A stretch of 64,000 bases of DNA from Coturnix japonica (GCF_001577835.2 NC_029529.1:11543380-11607379), one strand, 5' to 3'. Positions 49,601 through 63,045 are shown, counted from the stretch's first letter. The notes: generated from the letters alone by a model not told the origin. Program-made: numbers and translations.

Positions 49601-52600
49601 CACACATTGCTGCCCTCACCCTCCAGCTGGGCAAGGGGAACTACTGAGCTGGAAAAGAAACGAGGGCTTAATTCTCAGCTATTCTGTTTCCCCAGAGCTG
49701 AGATGCTGGGAAGGGCTTTTTGTACAGAATGTTTCTCAGAAGGTTTGTAGCCTGTGTTCCTCTGCTACCTTTTGTCATTTGCAATCCCCCGCAAGTGACT
49801 TCACCAACCCTTGCAAAAATAACAGTTCCTCCCACCCCGAGCAAGCAGCACATCCCAGCACATGCACTGCACACCTGAAGGAGGAAACCATGCAAGGGGA
49901 AGCACCTCAGTGCCACAAACTCCCTGGATGGTTGGAGCACCTCGAAGCAAACCAACCACCACGCTGCCAGCCTGGGGTTCTATGCATTGCACACACATCT
50001 GAACCACAAGGAAGGATGGGAGGGAGCTCGCCTTACTGCTGACTGCTCTGCCAGTTTCTGCTGGGGGTCACGGGCTGCTTTCTTCGCCTCCTGCAGCTCT
50101 TTCCCCATTGCGATCCTGGGCATAAAGGAGGAAAACACCTTTGTTTGCAGTCCCCAAACGTTGCTTTAGGCTCAGTACTGCCAGCTTTGGGAAGGAAATT
50201 GTAGGTAATGACAGAAACCTCGGAGCAGCTGTTGCTGACCACCACCAGCTGAGCACTGAGCAGAGGCTGCAGAGCTCTCACAACCAAAGATACATGTCCT
50301 GCCTGGCACAAGGTTCTGGTTTTGGCCTATTTCCTACTGGGACAGCCTCTGTGGGGACCCAGGCCCCACTGCAGCCTGCTGACTAATGGGGCGTAAGGCT
50401 GAGGCTCCCCACGCTGCCACACATTGCCATGTATGTCACTGAAAGTGGATTTTCAAGGGCACGTGAGTCAGTCAGGGATCTAAACAGACTCTTAAGGAGA
50501 CGTTCAGCCCTCTTCAGATCCTTGCAAACATCAGCTTTTACTTCCAGGGCTCACTTCTAAGAGGGAACACACCAAATGGAGGCTGTTCCTGCTCCTGTTT
50601 GTAGGGCTCACATTCAGCTGCAATGAGCTCCATCAGTACCCAACAAGGGAAGGACGTTTGCTCTCTCAAGCACTCACACTTTCTCTTCCAGCTTCTGCTG
50701 CTGCGAATCGTAGGTTTGCTTCAGTTTTTCAATCTCCTCTTTTATGTGATCCTGGTTTCCAAGCAACTGAGGGACAAGCAAATGGGAAGATGAGAAGGAG
50801 AGCTGACAGAAACAGAAGGATTCTTGAAGAGGGAAAAAGTGAGGAGAGCCTCCATCTAACCCAAATCCTGCTGGTAGAGGAACACAGGGGGAAGGGGCAG
50901 GTTTGGCTGGCAGTGAGCAGCGCTCTGCAGCACAACAGGAATGATGTTTCATCTGGAGATGCTCTCCCAAATGAGATGCCCACCCTGAGAATCAGGCTCC
51001 TGCCAGGAACTGCTGGTGGAGCTCAAGCTGGTGTCACTGGGCTGCGGGTGGAAATGAGGCAGGAAATAGCTCTGGGCTCCCATCTTTGGGTGCTTTACCA
51101 CCTCCATGTTTTCAAGTGTCAACAATAAGCAAGTATTTCCTGCACCTGGTTGTTATCCTCCCTCTGTTCCCCAGTGGGCAGCTGCCATCTCTCAACTTTT
51201 GCTGCACAAGAGCTGGAGTTACTCTGGTCTCAGCTTCACAATTTAAGGATAATAAACTAAATCCAGACATCAGCTCACCCATAGAACCCAACTATCAGCT
51301 ACTCAGAGTAAATCCCTCTTCTGCTTCCCAGGGACCCTGCAGCACACACTCACATTTCTTCCCGGGTTTTGCCACTCATGTTCAGGGGCAGCCACATCTT
51401 CTGGCTGTTTTTGGAAGAGACAGAGGGGGGTAAATGTTGGACCCCTGTTCTCCAAAAAGCTCAGACTGGGAGAAAGGCAGAGAGGCCCTTACCTTCACCT
51501 TCTGAGCAGGGGGACGATGCACCATTACTCTGTCTGGCTCAGCAGCAGACTCGGTGGCAGAGGCATGGGAGTGCTGCTGGTTGCTTTCTGTGCTCCTGGC
51601 ATTGGTCAGGCTGAGCAGCTCTAGGCTGAGCTCTTCATTCTTTAAGACCTGCCAGGCCAAAACAGGAAGGACAGAGCTCCTGTAACGCTGCCTCTCCAGC
51701 TCTGCGTGCTGTTTGTTCAGCTCACACTCACTGCTCTTAGTGTGTACACAAAGCCGGTGCTCGCATCCCCTCCTGAAAGCCAGTTTTATTTTTAGTTCTC
51801 TCTCATACGTCCAAAGATATCGGTGGTTTTCTAATTCTCATGGAAATGTAGGGTATCACAGTCAGGCAGCAGGCACAGCCTGCAGGATTATTCACGTGTT
51901 ACCTTACTCCCTTGCCCATCTCACTCTCTGATATGGATCACAGTGCAGAGAGCCCTGGGCTGTGCTCCCCCAACACCTCTCCATCCTGCCCCCCAGCCTC
52001 CCTCCTCACCCCAGTTCTTCACTCCCCACACATCTTCCCAGCATTTAGGCAGGTCTTTTCCCAAACAATGGTTCTGAACAGCGCGAGACTACATAATGTA
52101 AGGGAGAATGGCCGAATATCCATCCATCTCTCGACTGGTGCCACTCAGCTAATTCCAGTTTTGTTTGAATGCATACCTCCAGAAGCAGACAGCCCACAGC
52201 ACCGTGTAGGCAGTGAGATTCAAAGCAGTGCTGGTGTGAAGTGACACATTTCCAAAAGATAAAGAGTATCTGAATGAGAAAAGCTCTGTTACAGGTGATC
52301 TGGAAGGAACACTGGGGGAATTCATGTCTCACGGGAGGGTTTCTATGTAGATAACAAAGCTTTGATGGGGTTTATGACTGGGGACAAGCTTGAGTAATTG
52401 TTACCATGGCAGTGAATCGAGAGGATGGGAGGCAGAGGTCATCTGAGTCATCCATGGAGAGAATAGCTTATCAAAAGATAGCACAGGGTGGGCTGAGGGA
52501 GAGAGGAGAGGAGAAAAGAGGCTGACAAAGAGGTGAGATATACAGCTGTGAAAACTGACAGCTACGCAGAGACAGGCGGCTTGTTCCCCAACCGAAACCC

Positions 52601-55600
52601 ATCCATCTGCAGCTGTCAGCCCCAGCTATTTGATCAGAGGGGGTCACATCAGCACACAAGAACCGGCTTTTTGGACCAAGAGAAAACAAGAGAGGCAGCC
52701 CCAGGTTCAGGATGGGCTTCTCTGCTTCCTACGTACCCTAAATCCTGGCCCTGCTCCAGGGAAAACCCCACATAGAACTGGTGCACATTTGGGTTCCCTG
52801 CGCCGGCCTCACTTTGTAGCACCGCTCCGGCCTGTGTAAGCCCCAGAACAAAAGAAGAGGAGGAAATAGGGAGTTGAGAAAAGGTCAACGTCTTGAAAAG
52901 GAAGAATTTACAGCGCGTTAGAAAACAGGCACAAAGTGTCGGACTGGCATCTTCTGGAAGGCACTTCCCCAGGGACAGGAAAGGGCAGCGCGGCCGCTCT
53001 CCTTCGCGGGGACAGACACGGGGCGATTTGTGAATCAAGGCTTACAATGGGGGTTGTAACAATTCAGAGACTCTAACTGTTCCCGTACAAGGGACCATGA
53101 ATGAGCCCGCGGAGCTGCTTCTGCGCCAAGCAGCCATGACAACATATTGGCAAGGTCACAAGTAGCACTTGTAATTGGGAATGTGTAAAAGGTTCATTGT
53201 CTCCCACCAAGGGCTCTGGGGAAGGGGAGGGGGCAGAACCGCAGGCTGCTTTTGCCATTTCCTTTGGGAAAGTCCACACTGGGAAAATAATGAGCAAGAG
53301 GCCCATGCCACGACAAGGCTTGGCCTGCCAAGTTGGAGCCTCTTTCGCTTCAGGCAGGGATATTCAGCAGCCAGAGCCAAAACACCAGGGGAAAATCCAT
53401 CCCTGCTGCAAGGTGCAACAGGTTAGTTCAATTGGCTTTTCACTTAGCGGCTGGGACAGGCTGGGAGCGCGTACCCCACTCACTGTCATGTCCATATTAA
53501 CAGGGATAACTTCACAAGTCATTAAGTGATTTAGTTGGAACTGGATGGTTTTGTATACCCCCCCTCTACCTGAGCTCTGCAGAGAGATGCTCGTCGTGAA
53601 GAGAGAATGGACAGACAAGGACTAAAGCTCCAGGTGGAACACTGCTGGTTATAGATGATGCTTCATCCCAACAGTGCTGAAAGCTGTGCGGAGCCAATGA
53701 CCCTTGCAGGCTCCTTCCACTTCAGAATATACCAAGATTCTATGATTCTAAACTCGCATGCCCCACATCTTCCCATCACAGGTCAGCACAAGGCCAGCAC
53801 ACTAAACTAGGTCATTTGGCTGCACCAGCTGAAAGATCTGCTGGGGCGGGAGGCAGGAGCGTGTCAGTCATCCGATCCAATTCAAAGAGAAGAGGTGGGA
53901 GGGGGAGGGAGGAGAGGAAGGCCTATTAACGGAGCTATTCTTGCCAAAGAAATGCACAAATCCGAGATCCAAAATGCTTCACTTCATCATCCCTGATTTA
54001 ACAGTCACCAGGAGATGGGCTGTGTTCGAAGGGAGAATCGGAAACGTGTTTATATTTCATATTCTTATAAACTTGACAACTTCAAAAACTTCCAGGCCCC
54101 TTCCCGCCACCAAATGAAGTGAGAGAGACTACAAATGCGTTCCCATGCAGCCCGTGCAAGCCATGCAGAAAAAAGGGAAACAAAGCGTGCTGGCAGTCCA
54201 AGGGATCTGAAACGTGCACTCAGAGCAGACCTGCAGTGACCTCCTCCTTTGCTTTGCTAGGGGTGGGGAGGTGGGATAGCATAAAACAGGGAGCCTGATG
54301 GCAGAAGGGAGCAGTCACACAGGTCAGTGTGGGTGCAGGACTGATCCTTGGATAAACAACCAATAGACAGCCAAGTTGTCCATAGGTCAGATCACCGTGT
54401 TACGGAGTAGAGAAAACCAAAGTAAATGCCATCTCACCTCCTGGTCGAGTTCTTTGCCCAGTGCCAGGTAATTGCTTTTCAAAATGATGTACTCATCCGC
54501 CAGCTCCTTCCTGCTGGTCTCCAGGGCGTGCAGGTGGTCCCGTAAGGCATCCCGCTCCCCACTGACTTTCTCACTGCAGAGCTCCAGCTCCAGCACACGA
54601 TTCTCCAGGGCCAGGATCTATGGGGGGGGCAAAAGAATTAGGCTGTGGCAGAGACCAGCAGTAATTACATGGTATTTATTTGGCCAGACTTGGTGTTCTA
54701 GCACCAAGGGAGATGAGTTTCACGTGAATTTCAGAGTATCTGGGGAAACAGAGGAAATTCACTGCTCTAGATAAAGAAAAGAGAATATGCCAAGCAAGCG
54801 AATGTGCATCCTGGATAATGATATCTGTCAGAGCTGCAATCTTTCACATACCATGTTTTTCAGTTCAAATTTCTCTGTTTCATACTGCTCCTTCATTTTG
54901 TTTGTCTCAATTTGGAGGTCAACAAGTTCTTTGGAAATCTAAAAGAGAGAAAAGGACAGTATAAAAAGTCCACGGACCATTCTGAGGCCAGCAAAGCTTT
55001 TCAACTGGCTGCAGCAGGGAATCAGAGCTCAGGGACAGATGACTTGAAAGGATCAGGTTGGGTGATAGAAAGTATTTCCTCTGAGAAAGAGAAGAGTGCT
55101 GGGGGTTGGCACAGGCTGCACAGGGAGGTGGTGTAGTCACCATCCATGGAGGTGTTCAAGAACTGTGGGGATGTGGCATAGAGGGACATGGTCAGTGGGC
55201 ATGGTGGGGTGGGTTGGGGTTGGACTTAATGACCTTAGTGGTCTTTTCCAACCTGAATGACTCTATGATTCCATGATTCTATGACCAACAGCTGCACCTT
55301 TTACCTGAGCAATAGTGGGAAGAGGAATTGCAATCAGCTCCCAGGTTTTTGGCCCTGAAGTACACGGCCCTGCAGGGCTTCATGGCTCAGTTCTCTCTAA
55401 CTCTCCAGGTATCTGTTTTACCTTCAGTTTTTCCTCTTCACTGAAGATCATTCTGGGTGACAAATCTGGTTTGGAGCCAGTCAGCCTCCCCATCCTCTCC
55501 TGCACATCTCCAAATCCTGCATAGAGCCTCTCATTCCTATCCTGCAGCTGCACCTAGAGACACAAAACAGCTCCGACAGCCAGTGCCAGTGAGCAGAGCT

Positions 55601-55863
55601 CTCCTCTCCCATCCCCGTGCTGTTGGAAGGGAAGAGTGCAGCACACCCAGTGAGGACATGCAGCTTTCAAAGCTTTAACAGATTGCAGATTGGGGTTTGC
55701 CCTCCTGCAATGTCCCAATCCCATGTGGGATTCACAGAGCACTGGTTCAATGACCCAGGGAGGGGCTGCAAACCTTCATACTCACATTTTTGTTAGCAAG
55801 ATGCTGCGCTTGCTCCGTCAGAGCAGTTACATTCTCCTTATCTGCAGCACTTCCAAAATCCAT
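43648..55863 (-). CDS. CCDC78: Coiled-coil domain-containing protein 78
   Basis: Fourteen coding exons by splice sites and phase: 55863-55786, 55553-55422, 54938-54852, 54617-54438, 51648-51493, 50766-50678, 50115-50037, 49586-49461, 48100-47889, 47300-47129, 46729-46686, 45001-44935, 44127-44027 and 43774-43648, giving 549 aa (human 438). Several exons are too short to show as long frames. The start is MDFGSADKENV. Family landmarks are ISKELVDLQIETN, ENRVLELELC, VEAENSRLQLRLKELSEEYR, DIRASYKAREEQLAGAARGY, WAEVRKQLQEFTHSTQ, ERSQLLTRAIVAEEQ and YIEKHLARYRQEVL; most of the protein is predicted coiled coil. In vertebrates it acts in deuterosome-driven centriole amplification in multiciliated cells and in muscle. 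Additional 5' exons cannot be excluded; the 47300 acceptor is the least certain border. Confidence 0.9.
51649..54437 (-). other. CCDC78: Long CCDC78 intron
   Basis: 2.8 kb without coding signal. A decayed CR1 tail lies at 53690-53750; the remainder is unique sequence I do not recognise. The smaller introns 48101-49460 and 45002-46685 likewise hold nothing I can name. Confidence 0.6.
53690..53750 (+). mobile_element. CR1 3' fragment in CCDC78 intron
   Basis: GGCTCCTTCCACTTCAGAAT followed by AAGATTCTATGATTCTA is a worn CR1 tail on the plus strand. Confidence 0.75.
55085..55290 (+). mobile_element. CR1 3' fragment in CCDC78 intron
   Basis: Body with GGAGGTGTTCAAGAACTGTG, TTGGACTTAATGACC and the tail TCTATGATTCCATGATTCTA: the best preserved CR1 copy on the plus strand, about 200 bases. 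Confidence 0.9.
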
Positions 55864-58800
55864 GTGCGTGAGGCTCAGTGCTCACTGGCTGGGATCTTTG
55901 CACAGTATTTGGGTACCAAGGACTGAGAGTGAAGGCAGGACCCAAGGATCACTGTGGCAGTGACTTTCCTCTCTAGGGAAAGCACAAGTGCTGTTGCTAT
56001 CAACTTTGGTTGCTAGAGGGTGAGCTACCCACCTCGATTTTGAGGTGGAGCAAAGTGCTGCAGTCACCTCAGGAGCTGCTGGAGGGAAAGAAATGACACT
56101 GCACAGAGCAGAAACTTCAGCAAGAAGCTTAGCACACATCTCTGCTGTACTTGTATCTCCTGCGTCATCTAGGAAGGGTAGCAATACGGATACGAAAGGC
56201 CAACGAGCTGTCCAAAGGGATTAGGATCTTTCAGCTCCAACCAGTAGCAGGGAAGAATTTCCCAATCTTATCGCTTAGCATCAATGCAATGTGGAGAAAC
56301 GTAAGTTTTAAAGCAAAACACAGACTGAAAGACTCTGCTACGAAAGCCAGTTGTGTGTTGAGAATGAGACACCGCAGGGCACAGGAAGAAGTTCCCTACA
56401 CTGAGCATTGCTAGCAGCTCTCCAAGCAGGAGCTGCTTCCCTTACAGCCGTGGCTGAACTTTGACTTGCTGCAGACTCAGAGGAATTTGTCCCAGCTCGT
56501 TTGTCAATGTTCACTCACTGTTAGAGGCGCACTGAACTCTGATGAGCCCAGACAGCTAAATCTGGACTGTGCTGGTCTATGCGGTGTCACTGAATCCAAC
56601 TGGCCACCTTCCAGCACGACCGGGATGAGTCCCAAGCATGCACAGAGCTATCAGTGCTTGAACAAGTGAGGGTTACAGAGTGCTGAGGAACAGAAGATAA
56701 CGCTGGAAGAACTCATCGAATAGCAGCTATGGGGTAAAACAAGTGCTGCTTTTTATCTTATTTGAAGCTGTTCCTGCAGAGCAGGTGAGCTTAGGTAAGA
56801 ATTTCCCTCTTAAGGAAAGCGTTGGTGGTGATGCAGCGTTCCGAGGGACCACAGCTCTGAGTAGCTTCTTATAGTTAAGCTAAGGCTGTAAGTGAGGGGG
56901 AGGGCCTGTCCTGACACAACAACGTGCTGAGCACCATTCTCCAGCTCCCCAACAGCAGCAGCTGGTCCAAACTGCAGCTGAAGGCCTGCAAGCACCTTGA
57001 CGTGGATTTTATATGAAGCTACAGATGTGCGATCCAGCAGCAGAGCTCTTTTGGGGCTCAGGGGATGGAGATGCTAATGAAAGATGCAGTTACATCTTAT
57101 TTTTCTGCAGAAGAACTTAATAGCCCCGAAGTCATTCTATTAAGGTAATGAAAGCGCTGAGGAGAATTCACAGTTTCTTCACACCCACAGCTGAGCAAGA
57201 AAGCCAAATTCACACACGCCCACAGCACTGGGGTGCTTGGAAGCCTGCAGTAAGAGCACCAGCACAGTGGGGAGAGGAGCAGAGCCCTGGTGCAAATAGG
57301 TGGTCACAGCCAATGCTGGCTCCCAAGGGGAACCTGCTTCACCCACTGGTCTTCACGTTCATGGCAGTATAAGACTGATTAACACATACAGTGCTATTTA
57401 TGGAGCTGCAGTGCCTCAAAGGCCTGGCTTGGAGCAAACCCTTCACGCAGGGTGCTGCACTGACAGCCAGCAGACACAGCAGCAGCTGCTGTTCCCCTGG
57501 TTTGTGTATACAAACATCCCAGCTCACAGCACGAGCAGCAAGGCTCCTTAGTTTGCCATTGCAACCTAAAGAGAAAGAAAGAAAAAACACATAAACACCA
57601 AATGTATGTTCAGTGAACCTCACAAAGGGCCAAAACACCAGCTTTGCACCCAGCCTTCCTTTCCTCTTGCTTTTTCATGGCCAAGGCATGCAGGTGACGT
57701 GGTGGTTGTCACCAGCAAGCCACCCTTTGCATATAGCTCTAAATGTGCAAAGAGCTCAATAGAAACATGGGTGAAGTCCTGGAACCTGCAGAACCACCAG
57801 CAATGCTCACAGCCCACACCAGCACTGCCCCACATGGCTCCAGCCAGGCTTAGTGCAGCACTGGCTTTGCTATCAGACTATCAGGCTTCCTGCACCAGCA
57901 AAAGGGTTTTGGTGCTGGAGGCAAAGCCCTGCTCCTCACTGTTACCTTGAGGAGTGTGTGAGGCATTAGGGCTTCCGGAGCTGGTGCCCCAGCACCTCCC
58001 ACTCCCCCCCTGCACACAATTAAGTGTTGGGAATGTCAACCCCCGCATCAGCTCCTTAGAGCTGCTGGGGAAGGAGTGAGGATGCCTCACCCAGCAGGTG
58101 TCACACTCATTGCTGGGGAATGGAGCTGGGATGAGGCAGGCAGGAGTCACGGGATGGCACGAGGAAGGTGATGGTCACATCGTGCCTCCTGTGCTGCTGT
58201 CAGTGCCAGCGTCACCACCAAAGTGCCATCACTGCCCCCGGGAGGGATGCCATGCACCCACATCCCAACCTGGATCTCAAGCTGGGCTGAGCAGGGGAAG
58301 CTGCAGAACAGCTTTCTTTGATGGCTTTGCTCTCTCCCTTAATACCATTACAGCCTTTTCCATAGCAACAGCGTAGACTTTGTTCCTGGCCGGGCACGCT
58401 GAGGGCCACAAGGGCTGCAGTGACACTGCACTGCCCCACTCCTGGGGTCCCAGACATCATGGAGTGCAATGGGAGATGGCAGCTTCACAGGGCCTGCGAG
58501 AGGGGCTGCTGCTCTCCCTTTGCTTGCTGCTTTCACAAGAGAGGCCTTTAGCACACAGCCTTACCTGCCCGTGGCTCTCCCTCTGATCACATTGATCAGT
58601 GGGGCTGTGCTGGTTCAGCTCTTTGCTGCTCCCCATTGATTACGCCTTGTGTCAATATGTGCTTAGCGCCTGTGGTGGGTGCGCTGCTCTCCGTCGCCCG
58701 TTTCTCCCTTCGGATCTATAATTTCCCAGAATAGAAGATTAAAATAGAGGGGGAGGAGAGTGCTGCTCTGAGCCAAAAAGAAACTGGGAAAACGTTTCTT

Positions 58801-60139
58801 CTTTAGCTGAGCTGCAGCGTTCCATTGAGAGGAGCAAAGAACCTCTGGCATCACCCCCTCACCCTGATACTCGTTTCCATGTGCCCCTGCTTCCCATTGA
58901 TTGAAACTTCCACCAGAGTTCAAGAGGGAAGAGCTGAGAAGCCCCCTGTGAATCAAGGGAGGACAGGCTGTGATCCATGGGGATGGGAGAGGATGTGGGA
59001 ACAGAGCTTCTCCGCCAACATGGCTGTGGAGCATCATTACCTGCTCCTCATCCCCTGGGGAATAGTATGGGGTAAGGAAAACCCTCAGTGCTGCTGATGC
59101 CAGTTCCCAGGGTGGGCAATTGGAATCCCAACCACAAGCATTGCCAGTCCCATCCTGGTGCATCCCCCAGGAGGAATGGGCTTGTAGAGGAGGCAGGAAG
59201 GGTGCACAGAAGCTTTTCCAATGGTTCCTTTGACCCTATAGAGCCAACGGGGCAGCTCCACTTTGGGCATCACCGACCTTTTTGCCTTTCTTTTTTTTCC
59301 TGGAAACTGATAAAAAGTTCTTCAGAAGCCACATTGGACACAGGGGGGTGGGGAAATGACCCGGGATACAGGATGGGGTCAGAGCTTTCCTGGGGACTTG
59401 GGGAGCTGCCAGGCTGCTCTGGCCAGAGAACGCAGCATCACCACCCGTGGGATCTGCTGGGCTCTGGGCAAGTTGGCCCACACAGAGTTTGAGCAATGTG
59501 GGTGCAAAATGGGACTGTGAGGGGAAGAAAAGTTCACATTGGAGCGTCTTCCATTTCTGTGAGAAAGAGAGGTTGATGGGAAGCCCCCAGCATGAAATCC
59601 CCTACCTTTATATGAGAGTGAGACCTTCAACCTTCCTCCATGCTCATGGTATCACAACAGCAGTGTCACAGCTGTTGGAACTGCCCCTTTTTATTCCCAT
59701 CACCCTGGCACAGCCACTTTGAGCTACAAGGAAATGAGTCCGGTACCGTACTCACTCCATAGGCATCCTCAGCAGAGCACCAGGGAAGGGCTGCTGTCAC
59801 CACTCAGGGACAATGGGACACAGCTGCGGGACATCCCACGTCCATCTGTCTGTCCTCCCTGCTCACCCAAGCCCCACTTACAGCGGTAACATCACCCCCA
59901 GCACTAAGTCCCAGCACATAACCTGCACCCATGGCTCAGCACTCCTGCAGATATCCCCAGGCACCCCCCAGGCTGGGACAAAGCCTGGCACGGGCTGGGG
60001 GAAGAAGCCCCGATCCTGTCCACGCTCCCCGAGCCCAGCAGCGGCAGGGTTAATGCCGGCAGCGGGTGCTGGACGGCCGTCAAGGTGGTTGCTCCATCCC
60101 TGCGCGGGGCCGGGAGCGCGCACGGAGCCGCCCGCCACC
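55864..60139. other. CCDC78-IGFALS head-to-head intergenic region
   Basis: 4.3 kb between two divergent starts. No coding exon is supported. Palindromic GTTGCTATCAAC (55993-56004) and a GGTTGCTAG half-site lie about 130 bases before the CCDC78 ATG. No sign of HAGHL, the mammalian neighbour of CCDC78. 56700-59800 contains nothing else I can name. Confidence 0.5.
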
Positions 60140-62529
60140 ATGAGCGCAGACAGAGGTAAGGCAGAGAGAGCCGGGCAGGGCGAGGGGCACAGGGGGACAG
60201 GCCAGCCCCCCCCGGGACTATACAGTGAGGCTGCCGGTCAGTTTTCTCCTCTCTTTCTGTGGCTACGAGGGCAGCTGGGGAGCTTCTGTGCCTTTTCGGG
60301 CACTGTAATGAAGAGCTCTCGGTTCTCTGCTAATTTTGGGGAGGAAATAGGCAAGGGGACGAGGAGTGCTGCTGCTGCTGCTGGCCTTTGCTGGGGAAGG
60401 AAGAAGCTACTGCTGTGGTGTAAGGACAAAGCTCCAAGAGGGCACAGGGCACATGGGGTGCAGCAGTGCACACATGAGGGCTGGGACAAGCCAGTCCCTG
60501 GGCTGGGGGACACCAGTGACTGCTGTCTCCCATGGGACACCAGTGGCAATGAGCATCCTTGCCCTGCAGTGCTGGGAGGTGACATGCTTCACGCCATGGT
60601 GGCACAGCTGTGTGCCCCACAATAACCAAGATGGTCACCATGTGTTGTTCTCTGTTCCCGAGCTCACCTCCCCATGCCCGCTTACAGTCTCTCTTTCCTC
60701 CATGCCCCGCAGTGGGCAGGGTCCCCTTCCTGCTTCCCCTGGTCCTGCTGTTGGCTGCCGCATCCCAGTCCCAGGATGGGGACGTCCCCAAGGAGCCCCC
60801 AGCCGTGGATCCCCTGCGCTGCCCCAGCCCCTGTGCCTGCAGCTTGGATGACTACAGCGAGGAGCTCAACGTCTTCTGCAGCAGCCGCAACCTGACGCAG
60901 CTCCCTGAGGACATCCCCTCCAACGCCAAAGCCCTTTGGCTGGATGGCAACAACTTCACCCAGCTGCCAGCTGCAGCCTTCAGGAACCTCTCGGGGTTGG
61001 ACTTCCTGGACCTGCAGAGCAGCCAGCTGGCCGCCGTGGAGCAGCACGCCTTCCATGGCCTGCGCAGTCTCTACCACCTCCACCTGGAGCGCAACCGTCT
61101 CAAGTACCTGGCACCCCACACGTTCCTGCACACCCAGAACCTCGTGTCCCTCAGCCTCAACAACAACTTCTTCAGCAAGGTGGAAGAAGGGCTGTTTGCA
61201 GGGCTCTCCAATCTGTGGTACCTGAACCTGGGCTGGAACTCGCTGGTGGTCCTGCCTGACAAGGTTTTCCATGACTTGCCCAACCTGAGGGAGCTGATCC
61301 TGGCTGGGAACAAGCTCCCCTACCTCCAGCACCAGCTCTTCTGTAGCCTTACGGAGCTGAAGGAGCTGGACCTCAGTGGGAATGCGCTCAAGGGCATCAA
61401 GATCAACATCTTCGTCAAGCTGCAGAAGCTGCAAAAGCTCTACTTGAACAACAACCAGATCAACGCCATCGCACCCCGCGCCTTCATGGGCATGAAGTCT
61501 CTCCGGTGGCTGGATCTGTCCCACAACCGTCTCACCTCACTGTACGAGGACACGTTTCTGGGTCTCCTGAGCCTGCACGTCCTACGCTTGTCCACCAATT
61601 CCATCACCAGCCTGAGGCCCAGGACTTTCAAAGACCTTCAGTTCCTGGAGGAGCTGCAGCTGGGACACAACAGGATCTGGAGCCTGGCAGAAAGGACCTT
61701 CGATGGGTTGGGCCAACTGGAGGTCCTCAGCCTCAACAACAACCAGCTGCAGGACATCAAGGCTGGGGCCTTCCTTGGGCTGTACAACGTGGCAGTGATG
61801 CACTTGTCTGCCAACTGCATCAAGACTCTGCCCGAATACGTGTTTGAGGGAGTCACCAAGCTGCACAGCCTCCACCTGGAGCACAGCTGCCTGAGCAGGA
61901 TCAGGGCCAACACCTTCTCCAGCCTCACCAGCCTGCGGCGGCTCTTCCTGCAGCACAATGCCATCTCCATCATTGAAGACCAAAGCTTCAGAGAACTGCA
62001 CGAGCTGCTGGAACTCGACCTGAAGCACAACAGGCTGAGCCACCTCTCACCCCAGCTCTTCGTGGGTTTGAGCAACCTGGAGTACCTCTTCCTCTCCTTC
62101 AACCAAATCCTGGACATCTCCCAGGACACCTTCAGCCCGCTCCGCAGACTCTTCTGGCTCGACCTCTCCCATAACCAGCTGTCAATGCTGGACAACGCCG
62201 TCATCACGCAGCTCGCCAACCTGCGCTACCTCAGCTTGAGGAACAACTCCCTGGAGACGTTCTCAGTGGGATTCTTGTGCCCTTCCTTCACACTGGAGCA
62301 GCTCTGGCTTGGGGGGAACAACTGGCACTGCAACTGCTCGCTGAAGGGGCTGCGGGATTTCGCCCTGCGGCATCCCAACGTGGTGCCACGCTTTGTCCAG
62401 TCTGTCGCTGAGGGGGATGACTCCCACGTCCCCATTTACACCTATAACAACCTCACCTGCTGCCAGCCCCCCAGCCTTGTGGGCCTGGACCTCCGTGACA
62501 CCAGTGAGGACAACTTTGCTCACTGCTGA
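60140..62529 (+). CDS. IGFALS: IGF-binding protein complex acid-labile subunit
   Basis: Two coding exons, 60140-60155 (only 16 bases, MSADR plus one base) and 60713-62529; together 610 aa (human 605). The tiny first coding exon is a feature shared with mammalian IGFALS. Signal peptide [20 protein letters not shown] crosses the junction. Then come an N-terminal cysteine cap ([27 protein letters not shown]), about twenty leucine-rich repeats of 24 residues (for example [52 protein letters not shown]) and a C-terminal cap ([26 protein letters not shown]), ending NFAHC. The liver-made serum protein holds IGF and IGFBP3/5 in the 150-kDa complex. A GTTAAT HNF1-like half-site lies near 60050. The long open exon would also read from an ATG at 60610, but that lies in the intron. 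Confidence 0.97.
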
Positions 62530-63045
62530 CACATGACTGTCACCTCCGTGTCCCCATCACTGTCTGTGGTCTGTCCAGCCTTGGCCACCTTACCCCTTGT
62601 GGCACCATGGGGGACAGCCATATCCACTTGGATGGGGACCTGGGGAAGGCGAGGGGGGTCAGAAAGTATCGGCAGTATTTAAACACCAGCATGGGGACAG
62701 AATGAAGCATCTTCCTGCCATGAAGTGGGATTCTGCACAGCATCACCCTGTGCCCACCTATGGGCAGCCCCCATTCTCTCCCAGGCCCCCACCAACCCCA
62801 TCCACCAGCAAGACCCCAAAAAAAAGCAACACCAGAGCCCAGAGTGCGTGGCAGGTGGGGTCACCTCCACCCCAGCAGGTTTAAAGGGGAAAAAAATCAA
62901 CCAATCAGAAAACCCAAATTTGCTGTTGAGCCCTGCTGTAGGTTTGGGGAAGGGGACAGATACTTGCTTGAACTTCTCCTTGCCGCAGCCAACACAGGTT
63001 ACAGAAAGCCACCCATGTCACTCACCTGATAATTCCCAGCAGACA

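Noticed and set aside
51354-51400. Possible 47-base CCDC78 exon (KMWLPLNMSGKTREE) with good splice sites
   Set aside because: Its length leaves two bases that do not match the phase-0 acceptor at 50766, while joining 51493 directly to 50766 keeps the frame. It could be a rare alternative exon.
60610-60712. Alternative IGFALS start at 60610
   Set aside because: The open frame runs back through the intron; the acceptor at 60713 joined to the 16-base exon gives a proper signal peptide and matches the family's gene structure.
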